Assembly: GCF_019237615.1 (NCBI RefSeq)
Contig: NZ_JAFAGT010000095.1
Location: forward strand, 29,144-93,143
DNA: 64,000 bases
Origin: Roseateles sp.
Lineage (GTDB): Bacteria; Pseudomonadota; Gammaproteobacteria; Burkholderiales; Burkholderiaceae_C
Reading direction: 5' to 3'
Made by a program: the position numbers and the translations under genes. Numbering within the stretch: the stretch's first letter is position 1; the number at the start of each line of letters is the position of its first letter. The notes under the pieces were generated by a model. It had not been told where the DNA came from. It did not search any database and was given only the letters and a program-made list of their open reading frames with translations. Positions 54,794-62,888 of the stretch are shown here, piece after piece.

Positions 54794-55216
54794 TTACGCC
54801 GCGGGTTCTACGGCAAGCCAATCGAGCAACTGTCTGCGTACTTCCGGGTCTGCTACGCCCTGTGCTGGGTCACACAGGATGAGCTCCTCCGGCAGCCGGT
54901 AGAACTCTCGCTCAGAGTCATCGAGGATGCGGAAGGTCGACACCTCTGGATGCGCAGCAAGCCACGCCTCGATGCTTTCCAGCCGCCCTCCGGCGTCCGT
55001 TGCGCCGATGACCCGTTCACCGAGCCGTCCAAGTAGCTCGCGAAGCTCTTCGACGTTGTAGTCATAGCGCCAGGTACTGTGGACGACGATGCGGACGTCC
55101 TCGTGTCGGGCCAGGAGCTGCGCGAGCGAGGGCAGCCAGCACCAGTGCGGGGTTGTCGCGTCAACGTTGGGACCGGCATGCAGGACGCCATCGAAGTCCA
55201 GGAAGAGGACCCGCAT
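54794..55216 (-). CDS. HAD-superfamily hydrolase-like protein
   Basis: 140 residues. The HAD motif I is LFLDFDGVLH (D7 and D9), motif II is IVVHSTWRYDYN (Ser/Thr), and motif III/IV acidic residues are in FRILDDSEREFY. There is no cap domain. Small HAD proteins of this shape occur in phage, plasmid and nucleic-acid-repair settings (the HAD of Swiss-army-knife repair proteins is a close pattern), which would suit a polynucleotide 5'- or 3'-phosphatase; this is an inference. The ATG overlaps the stop of the upstream gene, so the two are translated together under the LexA-like operator. Confidence 0.7.
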   Translation of the reverse strand: MRVLFLDFDGVLHAGPNVDATTPHWCWLPSLAQLLARHEDVRIVVHSTWRYDYNVEELRELLGRLGERVIGATDAGGRLESIEAWLAAHPEVSTFRILDDSEREFYRLPEELILCDPAQGVADPEVRRQLLDWLAVEPAA

Positions 55217-55569
55217 CAGGGGGCCCAGTGCACAGCCAACCGGATGCGGCGGGCCCAGGCAATCTGCTCGGCGAGCGGCCGCCCGACACCCTGCACAGGT
55301 GAGTAGTAGCCAGCCGCCCCTTCGGTGGCCAGCGCCTGGTCCTCTGCAGGCAGCTGAAGCCGCCGAGCCGCCAAGGCAGCCGCGGATGCACTTGGATGGT
55401 CTGCGATAGCTGCGACCTCGTCTACCGTCAGCGCCCCCATGAGCGCCAGATAGCCTGCCTGGTAAGCAGCGCCTGCCGCAGCTCGATTCGTCGGCGGCGT
55501 GTCGAGGGCCAACTGCAGGTAGTCCCGGCTCTGCCGGTCAAGGGCTTCTGTGCGTGAGGGCGAATACAT
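55216..55569 (-). CDS. Small alpha-helical protein (HEPN-like pattern)
   Basis: 117 residues, almost wholly helical (LDRQSRDYLQLALDTPP, AAGAAYQAGYLALMGALTVD, ALAARRLQLPAEDQALA). The pattern resembles small HEPN proteins of the SAV_6107 kind, but the RxxxxH ribonuclease motif is not present, so the assignment is tentative. The gene is preceded by a good sigma70 promoter with the same palindromic operator as the LexA-like repressor. It overlaps the HAD gene (ATGA). Confidence 0.5.
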   Translation of the reverse strand: MYSPSRTEALDRQSRDYLQLALDTPPTNRAAAGAAYQAGYLALMGALTVDEVAAIADHPSASAAALAARRLQLPAEDQALATEGAAGYYSPVQGVGRPLAEQIAWARRIRLAVHWAP

Positions 55570-55576
55570 GGCGATG

Positions 55577-55592
55577 TCGAAAGGTCTTTCGA
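55577..55592. promoter_or_regulatory. Operator of the LexA-like repressor, site 2
   Basis: Perfect palindrome TCGAAAG-GT-CTTTCGA, one base after the -10 of the promoter for the 117-residue/HAD operon. The arms are identical to the site before the repressor gene. Confidence 0.7.
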
Positions 55593-55593
55593 C

Positions 55594-55641
55594 AATCTAC
55601 GGTGCGCCGATGGCTGGGTCAATTGCCACCATATTGCCTTC
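55594..55641 (-). promoter_or_regulatory. Promoter of the 117-residue/HAD operon
   Basis: On the minus strand, -35 TTGACC (55617-55622), 17-base spacer, -10 TAGATT (55594-55599). The 14-mer GGCAATATGGTGGC lies just upstream of the -35, as in the repressor promoter. Confidence 0.7.
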
Positions 55642-55701
55642 AGCGGCGTGGCGCGGGCTCCCCGCGCGCGCAGCCACACCCCGTTCGGAACCGGTGGCGT
55701 C

Positions 55702-55726
55702 AACTTCTCAGATTCGGTGAGAAGTT
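55702..55726. promoter_or_regulatory. ACTTCTCA palindrome, site 1
   Basis: A 25-base element with arms AACTTCTCA / TGAGAAGTT. It matches the element at 59873-59897 at 23 of 25 positions when that one is reversed. It lies 160 bases before the HTH-GTPase gene. Confidence 0.6.
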
Positions 55727-55885
55727 CTGTGAAGTTGCCGGGGCAGCACGCACCCGCCATGCCATATTGGAAAGTTTTCTAGATATGTTGCGTCAAATTT
55801 GAAATGTTGCTACGCTGCGCGCCATTGAAACAAAACTCTTGCGTCGAATTCACGCCTGCGACGCGCACGAACTACGGAGAACGCC

Positions 55886-58030
55886 ATGGTCAACGAGGAA
55901 GTCTTGTCTCCAGTGGAGCTGGGTCGCCATCTGATGCAGGTGAGGGAGCGCAGCGGCATCAAGCAAGCCGAGTTAGCCAAGCGCGTGTCGCTCAGCCCGG
56001 CCGTCTTGTCGCGTATCGAAAGCGGCGACCGTGCCGTGACGCTGGAAGAGGTTCAGGACATCCTGACCCAGCTAGCCACGCCAGAGGCTGCAGAGCTTTC
56101 CAGGGCCCTGCAGCGGACGTGGCAGGTGCTTCCAAGGCCTCCGCTTGACCACCCTGACCAGGACCTGCTCTGGGAGGCCGAGGGGGTCGCTCGTGAGCTG
56201 GTGGCACTTCGTGACCAGCCCGACACCCCGCACGCATTCGAGCGGCGGCTGTCCGAGTACATCGACGAGCTGGGCCGCGGCGCGGCCATGCTTCTCAAGC
56301 GTGAGCACCAGGTTGCCTTCATTGGCAGCATAGGCGTCGGGAAGTCCACGGCTATCTGCAAGATGACCGGCCTGGAGGTCGCCAAGGAAGATGGCACGAT
56401 GACCCCCGTGCTCGAAGTCGGTGGTGGCGGCATTACCGTTTGCGAGGTTCATCTGCGCACCGGCCCCGAGTTTGGTCTCATCGTCGAGCCGAAGGGAGAC
56501 GACGAACTCCGCCAGGACGTTCTGGACCTGGCCGACAGCATCCTCAAGGGCTCGCCGGCACCCGATGAGGACGGCCCGAACGGCCAAGAGTCGCAAGGCA
56601 TCTCAAAAGAAGTGGCCCGGGCGCTGCGCAACATGGCCAACCTCGCGGTCCAGCGCCCCAAGGGTGCAGACGGCAAGCGGACTACCGTTGACCCGGCCAA
56701 GCAGCTGGCACAGCAGTTCCCCACGCAGCGCGAGTTCGTCGTCGAAGTGCTCAGCCGCATGGAACTGCACCGCCGGGACAAGCGCGACATCTGGTACGAC
56801 AGCGCCTCAGGCAAGTCGCCGAAGGCGTGGCTGCGTGACACCTTCGCGGCCATCAACAACGGCCGCAGCCCTGACTTCACGCTCCCTCGCCGTATCGAGG
56901 TGGTGGTTCCCGAGAAGCTGCTGCAGGTCGCAGACCTCAGCGTGCGCTTCATTGACACCAAGGGTATCGACCGGAACGCTGCTCGCGAGGACATTGAGTG
57001 CCACTTCGACGACCCGCATACGCTGGCCGTGCTGTGCTCACCGTTCAACAACGCCCCCGCCGCCGAAGCGCGACTGCTGCTTGAACGAGCGAAGGACGCT
57101 GGCGTCCGCACGCTGGACACCAATGCTGCGCTGCTGGTGTTGCCTCGCCCGACCGAAGCGTTGGCCATGAAGGACGATGCCACCAGCGCGCCCGTCGAGA
57201 GCGCCGAGGAAGGCTACGAGCTGAAAGGTGAGCAGATTGCCTTGGCGCTGGAGCCCTTGGGCTTGCAGACTCTTGGCGTTGCCTTCTACAACGCGAATGA
57301 AGACCCCGCCGCGGCCGCGCAGGACTTCCTGCTGGAGCGCTTGACCCGAACTCGGGCAGCCTTCCGGAGCCGCATCCGGGAAGCTTCCGCCGGCGCACAG
57401 GCGGTGCTGCGCAATCACGGCGAAGCGCGCGTCCTGGCGGTACTACGAGATGCCGGCCAGACGCTGCACACCTGGGCGGCGCAGAACTCGACGGTCCCTG
57501 TCGTTCAAGGCCAAGTCCAGGAAAGCCTGATGGCCCAAATCCAGGTGGCGTACGCCAGCACCGTGCGGGCCGCTGTCCGTCGCGAAGGCGAATGGCCTGC
57601 GCTCAGTTACTCGCACCACATTGGCTACGGCGCCCGTCGCCTTGCCGTCATGGCCCTGGAGAAGCCGGTAGAGCAGTTCACGGGCCACTGCAAGCTGATG
57701 GCGGCAACGCCACGGTATGCCGAAGCTGCCGACCTGCTGACGCAGGCCGAGCGCGTGTTGACGGTGTCCTACGAGGAGCTGCTGCGCAAGGTTCAGCTGA
57801 TGGGCCAGACGGTGTTCAAGGACGCGCTAAAGGCCGACCCGATGCTCTGGCAAGCCTGCATGGAGGAATGGGGGCAAGGACCGGGCTACAAGACTCGCGT
57901 CGCCGCGCACAACCGCGATTGGTTCAACGACGAGGCACGCAAGAAGTTGGAGGAAGAGCTTCTGGCGCTCATCGCCCGGGAATGGGCTCGTGCCCTGGCC
58001 AACGTGACGGCGCTGCTGGAGCCCCTCTGA
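55886..58030 (+). CDS. XRE-type HTH fused to dynamin-like GTPase
   Basis: 714 residues in an unusual fusion. Residues about 8-66 are an XRE/Cro helix-turn-helix (LGRHLMQVRERSGIKQAELA, then SLSPAVLSRIESGDRAVTL). A helical linker precedes a P-loop GTPase-like domain: G1 GSIGVGKST (147-155), a Thr-rich G2-like stretch (DGTMTPVLE, about 169-177) and G3 DTKG (357-360, in VRFIDTKGIDR). A large insert separates G1 and G3, as in dynamin/GBP-type NTPases, and the C-terminal third is a long helical region. No membrane segment. It is the first gene of an operon with a Cys-containing coiled-coil protein and an HNH nuclease. Dynamin-like NTPases and HTH sensors both occur in phage defence, so defence is a reasonable but unproven role. 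Confidence 0.75.
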   Translation: MVNEEVLSPVELGRHLMQVRERSGIKQAELAKRVSLSPAVLSRIESGDRAVTLEEVQDILTQLATPEAAELSRALQRTWQVLPRPPLDHPDQDLLWEAEGVARELVALRDQPDTPHAFERRLSEYIDELGRGAAMLLKREHQVAFIGSIGVGKSTAICKMTGLEVAKEDGTMTPVLEVGGGGITVCEVHLRTGPEFGLIVEPKGDDELRQDVLDLADSILKGSPAPDEDGPNGQESQGISKEVARALRNMANLAVQRPKGADGKRTTVDPAKQLAQQFPTQREFVVEVLSRMELHRRDKRDIWYDSASGKSPKAWLRDTFAAINNGRSPDFTLPRRIEVVVPEKLLQVADLSVRFIDTKGIDRNAAREDIECHFDDPHTLAVLCSPFNNAPAAEARLLLERAKDAGVRTLDTNAALLVLPRPTEALAMKDDATSAPVESAEEGYELKGEQIALALEPLGLQTLGVAFYNANEDPAAAAQDFLLERLTRTRAAFRSRIREASAGAQAVLRNHGEARVLAVLRDAGQTLHTWAAQNSTVPVVQGQVQESLMAQIQVAYASTVRAAVRREGEWPALSYSHHIGYGARRLAVMALEKPVEQFTGHCKLMAATPRYAEAADLLTQAERVLTVSYEELLRKVQLMGQTVFKDALKADPMLWQACMEEWGQGPGYKTRVAAHNRDWFNDEARKKLEEELLALIAREWARALANVTALLEPL

Positions 58031-58560
58031 TGAGCGGCCAACTGCTGGCTGTTGTCGAAGTCGACAAAGCCGACCGAGTTGTCTGCCAGGCGGAAGGCTG
58101 TGGTCATGGCGTGTATCGACGCATCCACGTCGTGCGTCATGGCGATGGAACTCTCGGGGTGTACGGCTCTGATTGCTTTGGCAGGCTGTTCGGCCAGCTT
58201 GCGGACAAGGCGCCTCAGTACGGCAGTGGCGACGGTCGTGAGCTAACTGCTGAAGAACGGCTGATGCTGGCCGAGAACACCGAGCGGCTCATCGCACAGT
58301 TCGAAGCTGAGCATCAGGCCCTGCTGGAACAGGCTCGCCTTCGTCGCGAACAGCAGGAGAAGGTCGAGCAGGCCGCCCGAGAGGCTGCCGAACGTCGTCG
58401 CATTGAAGCCGAACGCCGGCGGCCGCCGACTGCGGCAGAGATTGCCAGCGTTGAAGCCCAAGCCAAGGCCGTGGTGCGGCAGAAGTTCGGCGTGGACCCT
58501 GACATTCCGGGGTGGCGCGGCTTGGTACTGGTGGAAGCGCGCAAATTGCTTGGGCGGTAG
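58030..58560 (+). CDS. Cys-containing coiled-coil protein
   Basis: 176 residues. The N-terminal small domain has three cysteines plus histidines (C19 and C24 in VVCQAEGCGHGVYRRIHVV, C49 in VYGSDCFGRLFG) in a treble-clef-like zinc pattern. A strongly charged coiled coil follows (about 72-135, EAEHQALLEQARLRREQQEK), then a small C-terminal domain ending VDPDIPGWRGLVLVEARKLL. The ATG overlaps the GTPase stop (TGATG), so it is translated with it. It could bridge the GTPase and the HNH protein; this is inference from order only. Confidence 0.6.
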   Translation: MSGQLLAVVEVDKADRVVCQAEGCGHGVYRRIHVVRHGDGTLGVYGSDCFGRLFGQLADKAPQYGSGDGRELTAEERLMLAENTERLIAQFEAEHQALLEQARLRREQQEKVEQAAREAAERRRIEAERRRPPTAAEIASVEAQAKAVVRQKFGVDPDIPGWRGLVLVEARKLLGR

Positions 58561-58571
58561 CGGAGGGAGCG

Positions 58572-59771
58572 ATGGCGAAACCAATCAGTCAGTTCTTTGC
58601 CGGCCTCGACTTCCCGCTTCGGAACATCCGCTGGTCGTGGGGCGCAAAGAATGCCAGTGGCACGGCGCTGCTGCTCCGGGCTTGGGCCGACGAGTACTCC
58701 TTTAAGGCCAAGACGGTCGCGGTCCTGCGGGAGCCTGAGCGATACCTGCAATCAGACTCCTTTGGCCTCGATGAACGCATCGTCCAGCTGCAAGAGCTTT
58801 GGACTGGCGCTCTGGCCGGATACGTGGTCATCGCGACAGCGAAGGACGCCGCCGCTCACCCTCGGGAAATCAAGGACTACCGCGACGACGCGCTGTTCGC
58901 CATCAAGCGGCTTTCGGTGCGCGAGGACGGGGCCATCGTTGCAGAGGTCAATGAGCTCGTGCCGGTAGCAACGCTCAGTCAGCACATGGCAGCCCATCGC
59001 ACCGAAGCCTCGGCCGACGCCTTCCCTGTTGACGACGCGCAGCGCACTGGCCTATCGACCGACACCTACCAGCAGAAGATTCCTGCTATCCGCGCCTGGC
59101 TCATCGAGGTCTGCAAAGCCAAAGGAACTGTGACGTACTCGGACGTCATGAACCGCTTCGGGCTGACCTTCTACCCGCTGCGCAACGCCTTGAGCCGGCT
59201 CGGCCACGACTGCAAGAACGCCGGCGAGCCCATCATCACTGCGCTCATTGTCGACAAAGACACCGGCAGATGCTCCCAAGGGCTTTACGACGAATTCAAC
59301 ATCGACGACGACATCCTTGAGCGGCAGCGGTGCTACGCACGCTGGGGCTCGGCGCAAGAACCGCCGCCCGCAGAGTCTCAAGCTGCGGAGCCTCCAGATG
59401 ATGCCGAGGACGCTCCAGACGATTTTGAACAGCGCGCTGCGCGGTTCGCCCAGGTAGAGGTGCGCACGCAGCAGGCGGCGTTTCGCCTGGCCGTGTTCCG
59501 GGCCTGCCTGGGCCGATGTGTTATCAGCGGTTGTGCGGTGCCCGAAGCGCTGGAGGCGGCGCACCTACTTGGGCGTGATTGGCGCCAAGGCCACAACACG
59601 GCAAGCGACGGCATCCTGCTACGCAGAGACTTGCACACCTTGTATGACCGAGGGCTGCTCCGCATCACGGACGCGGGCATCGTCGAGCTGGACGAACGCG
59701 TTCTTGGGCACTATGGCGGGCTCCATGGGGTAAATGTGACCAGCGTTGGGACCCTGGCGAACTCGATTTGA
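58572..59771 (+). CDS. HNH endonuclease-domain protein
   Basis: 399 residues. The C-terminal domain (about 309-366) is an HNH_2-type nuclease: CVISGCAVPEALEAAHLLGR supplies the zinc/structural cysteines and His331, followed by HNTASDGILLRRDLHTLYDR with His341, Asn342 and His355. Residues 1-150 form an unrecognised beta-rich domain, and 165-250 a helical domain with TYSDVMNRFGLTFYPLRNAL (a possible wing-helix). An acidic, Pro-rich linker (about 262-288) joins the two parts. Domain order (unknown sensor, linker, HNH) is typical of effector nucleases in defence systems. It follows the coiled-coil gene by 11 bases. Confidence 0.75.
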   Translation: MAKPISQFFAGLDFPLRNIRWSWGAKNASGTALLLRAWADEYSFKAKTVAVLREPERYLQSDSFGLDERIVQLQELWTGALAGYVVIATAKDAAAHPREIKDYRDDALFAIKRLSVREDGAIVAEVNELVPVATLSQHMAAHRTEASADAFPVDDAQRTGLSTDTYQQKIPAIRAWLIEVCKAKGTVTYSDVMNRFGLTFYPLRNALSRLGHDCKNAGEPIITALIVDKDTGRCSQGLYDEFNIDDDILERQRCYARWGSAQEPPPAESQAAEPPDDAEDAPDDFEQRAARFAQVEVRTQQAAFRLAVFRACLGRCVISGCAVPEALEAAHLLGRDWRQGHNTASDGILLRRDLHTLYDRGLLRITDAGIVELDERVLGHYGGLHGVNVTSVGTLANSI

Positions 59772-59872
59772 GGGGCGACGCATAGGCACTCTGCCGTCCG
59801 CCAAACCGCATTGGTGCCGGTCCCAGCTGACAACAGGCATCGTTGCAGCAGGACCGGTCAGTCGGGTCACGC

Positions 59873-59897
59873 GACTTCTCACTGAATCTGAGAAGTT
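59873..59897. promoter_or_regulatory. ACTTCTCA palindrome, site 2
   Basis: Arms GACTTCTCA / TGAGAAGTT around CTGAATC. It is the reversed near copy (23 of 25) of the element at 55702-55726. Directly downstream is a promoter-like TTTTGC and TAGCAT pair, then the DUF4236 gene. Confidence 0.6.
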
Positions 59898-59965
59898 TTG
59901 CGCCCGTGTGCTCGCGCTAGCATGGTCACAACGCAGGCAATGTCCTGTGCGATAGGGAGGGGCTC

Positions 59966-61606
59966 ATGGGATTTCGGTACCGTCAGCGAGTCAAGTTGCT
60001 GCCAGGCGTGCATGTCAACGTTACGGCCAAGGGCGTAAGCAGTGTGTCCATCGGCGGACGTAGTGCCACGGTGAACGTTGGGAAAGGCATGCGCATCGTT
60101 GGCACCGCGGGCCTGCCCGGCACAGGTATCTCATACCGTCAGTTGCTGCGACCTGCCTCTTCCGGAAACGCGCCTACTGCCAGCCTCACCTCCAACGTGC
60201 TCCTTCTGCCTGATACGGCAGAAGCGCCATTGACTCCAGTCCCTCGGCTGCGCCCGCTGCAACCTGCAGCGTGGAGCAGCCCCGCCCTGAAGGACATTGA
60301 GCAACACATCGTTGAATCGCAGAAGCAACGAGTTGCGCTGGAAGACGGCATCACCGAGCTGAATCTGCAAGAAGCTTCCCTTGCGTATGAAGTGGCGCGC
60401 CTGAACAAGTGGTTCCGCCGCTGGCTCCATCGAGCGAAACTCAAAGCAGGCCGGAAACAGCTGACTGCCCTGCGCGCCGAACTTGCCGACGCCGCTGTCC
60501 TGCTCGACGAGCAAGGCAGTGAATTCGAATGGAGCCTGCCTACGTCACTTCGTCGACGGTATGACGAGTTGTCCGCTACGGTAAGCCTCCTGGACAACGC
60601 CCATGCTGCCTGGCACGTGCGCGGCAGTTCGACGATTGACCGAGTGCAAGAGCGTACGGCCTATGGCTCGGTGTTAGACCGTGTCCCTGCTGAATGGGGC
60701 CTCGCCTGGCCCTCTTTCGTCCCTCGCGGGCGGGCACGTTTCTACGACTCAGTTCCCTGCTTAAGAGCTGGTGAAGCCTTCGGCCTGTATTTCTTTCCGA
60801 CATTCGTTGCCGTGGAACGCGGCTCGTCCTTCGGTTTGGTGACGCCAGGGGACATCACTTTTGAGCTTGACCAAGGCGAAGTCGTAGAACACCAGCATGT
60901 GCCTGGTGGCAAGGTAAGCCGGTATACGTGGCGATATGTCAACAAGGACGGAACGCCTGACCGCCGATTCAACGACAACCCACAAATTCCGGTCGTGGAC
61001 TACACCCACCTCACCATCTCCGTGGATGGGGCGTTCAGCGAAACATTTCACTTCGCTGCGTCGCCGCAGCCGGTGTTTGCACCTTGGTTCGCCTTGACGG
61101 ATTGGTTCGAGCTGGCGGCGAAGCGGGGAAGCTTGAACGACCTCCCACGCACTCCGGTTAGTTGGAGCTTGAGAGAAGAAGCTGATGGGCACTACCTGGC
61201 GGCGTCACGGGACGGCAAGGAGGTCATCGCCTTTGCAGCCCTCAAGACAGAAGGGCTGTGGGTTGGTCTATCTGGCGGTGCCCTCGGCATCGACTTCGTC
61301 CCGGGCAGTCTGCTGACGACGAGCCCCACCAAGTTGAACCTTTGGCTGGGCGAAGAACCCATTGAGCTGGGGAGTTTTGCCGGCCATGACTGTCGCGTTT
61401 CCTCCAGCCAAGCAGCGTTTAAGGTCCTCCCACCCGCTGGCCAGGCTGCACTGGACCACCTGGTTCAGACCCTACACGGCGAAGTCGAGCTCTTCCTCGT
61501 CATTGACGTCGCGGGCGTCGACGTGTGCCGTCTACGCATTCCCGCGGACGGCGTGCAGGCACATCTGCAAGCCATTGGAGTGCCGGCTGATGCGATGGCG
61601 TCGTGA
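59966..61606 (+). CDS. DUF4236 domain protein
   Basis: 546 residues. The first 60 residues match DUF4236 (MGFRYRQRVKLLPGVHVNVT, KGVSSVSIGGRSATVNVGKG, GLPGTGISYRQ), a short beta-rich module of unknown role found at the start of many bacterial proteins. A coiled coil (about 105-175) and a long region of about 350 residues with no recognised domain follow. Good ribosome site GGGAGGGG. One of the two ACTTCTCA palindromes lies 69 bases upstream, which suggests it is co-regulated with the HTH-GTPase operon. No TM segment is obvious. Confidence 0.6.
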   Translation: MGFRYRQRVKLLPGVHVNVTAKGVSSVSIGGRSATVNVGKGMRIVGTAGLPGTGISYRQLLRPASSGNAPTASLTSNVLLLPDTAEAPLTPVPRLRPLQPAAWSSPALKDIEQHIVESQKQRVALEDGITELNLQEASLAYEVARLNKWFRRWLHRAKLKAGRKQLTALRAELADAAVLLDEQGSEFEWSLPTSLRRRYDELSATVSLLDNAHAAWHVRGSSTIDRVQERTAYGSVLDRVPAEWGLAWPSFVPRGRARFYDSVPCLRAGEAFGLYFFPTFVAVERGSSFGLVTPGDITFELDQGEVVEHQHVPGGKVSRYTWRYVNKDGTPDRRFNDNPQIPVVDYTHLTISVDGAFSETFHFAASPQPVFAPWFALTDWFELAAKRGSLNDLPRTPVSWSLREEADGHYLAASRDGKEVIAFAALKTEGLWVGLSGGALGIDFVPGSLLTTSPTKLNLWLGEEPIELGSFAGHDCRVSSSQAAFKVLPPAGQAALDHLVQTLHGEVELFLVIDVAGVDVCRLRIPADGVQAHLQAIGVPADAMAS

Positions 61607-61769
61607 ACTGACCACGCAAGTCCTGATGCGCTACGATAGCCATCAAGGCATCCGGCCGGACTTGTCCTCGGGTCAAATCGGAGTTCACACATACGCTTTG
61701 CCTATCCGCACCCCGTCGGAGGCCGGCGCGTAATCGAGGAACGCTGGTCTGATATGACAGGAGTGCCTC

Positions 61770-62888
61770 ATGGCCGAGCCTTCCTCTGCGGCGTCGCCCG
61801 CATCCATCGGTCAAGCCGCATCTGCGGCCAGCGACCCCACTGACCTCCGTCTTCGCGCGCTGAAGAATCGGCTGCAAGCCCGGTTCCCGGACGTGCGTTC
61901 GTCTCACCTGACCGAAGCCATCGCTGCGGGCCTGGGGTTCAATACCCACGCAGCTCTGCTGGCGGCCAAGGCCGAGCCGTTTCACTCGCTCGCCATCCGC
62001 CCCTTCCAGGCAAAGCCCTTCAAGCAGCGCCTGGTCGACCTGAGCTACCCCGTGCAGCCAGACTTCCGGTTCGGACCGCAGCCCGAGGGCCCGAAGCCGT
62101 CTACCAAGTACCTTGAGTGGCTCGACGAGCTGAAACGCCTCGAGAAGACGCCTGACCGGGTGTGGCCGCGCATCCACGCCCTGCGCCGCCAATGCGCCGA
62201 AGAGTTCGCACGCACCTTCGGCCTCGGTCACCTCGAAGACGAGGATGACAAGAGCGTCGTTAAGCGGTGGACCATCGGCGTGGACCACAACTACTGCCTG
62301 CCGGGCTGGGGCGACAACTTCAATGCCCAGCGCGGCGCGCATGTGGATTTCCCGGGCAGTGACCATCGTTGGAAATTCTTCGAGGCCTTGCCGCTGACGA
62401 GCAGCTCCAAGCCCAAGTCGGTCGAGTACGCCAGCGCCATGGTGTCGATGCCATATTTGCAGCGCAGTGGCTTGCAGGACGACCTCGTCGAGGCCGCCCA
62501 CCGTGCCGGTCGCATCGGATGGACCTCCAGCCGCCATGATGAGTGGTCCTGGTATGCGCCGGGTGCGACGGCGCTGGTGCTCTTCAAGCGCCTGACCCCG
62601 GCTGCCGAGATGCGGCAGGCCTGGTCGCGCTCCTTCAAGCGTTGGTTGCTTGAAAACCGGCCCAGGCTGGCCAAGTCGGCCAAGCAGCTGAAGCGGTATG
62701 TCATCGACGATGCCGTCGACTGCCAACACCTGCCCCTGGACTTGAAGGACTACGAGGATTGCCGCGAGCGCTACCTTCGAGAATTTGCGGTCAACCTCTA
62801 CTTGGAGCCGGACGACGTCATGTCGCAGAACTTCGAGAAGCTAATGGCAAAGTGGGCAGAGGAGTCGCGCGAGGAGGCCCTGGCATGA
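61770..62888 (+). CDS. Uncharacterised 372-residue protein
   Basis: The N-terminal block (LRLRALKNRLQARFPDVRSS, HLTEAIAAGLGFNTHAALLA, about 26-66) is a pattern seen at the start of various mobile-DNA proteins in proteobacteria and may be a small helical DNA- or protein-binding domain. The rest contains no motif I recognise, apart from a Trp- and His-rich central stretch (WTIGVDHNYCLPGWGDNF, then FPGSDHRWKFFEALP). It is coupled by ATGA overlap to the alarmone-hydrolase-like gene. Confidence 0.55.
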   Translation: MAEPSSAASPASIGQAASAASDPTDLRLRALKNRLQARFPDVRSSHLTEAIAAGLGFNTHAALLAAKAEPFHSLAIRPFQAKPFKQRLVDLSYPVQPDFRFGPQPEGPKPSTKYLEWLDELKRLEKTPDRVWPRIHALRRQCAEEFARTFGLGHLEDEDDKSVVKRWTIGVDHNYCLPGWGDNFNAQRGAHVDFPGSDHRWKFFEALPLTSSSKPKSVEYASAMVSMPYLQRSGLQDDLVEAAHRAGRIGWTSSRHDEWSWYAPGATALVLFKRLTPAAEMRQAWSRSFKRWLLENRPRLAKSAKQLKRYVIDDAVDCQHLPLDLKDYEDCRERYLREFAVNLYLEPDDVMSQNFEKLMAKWAEESREEALA

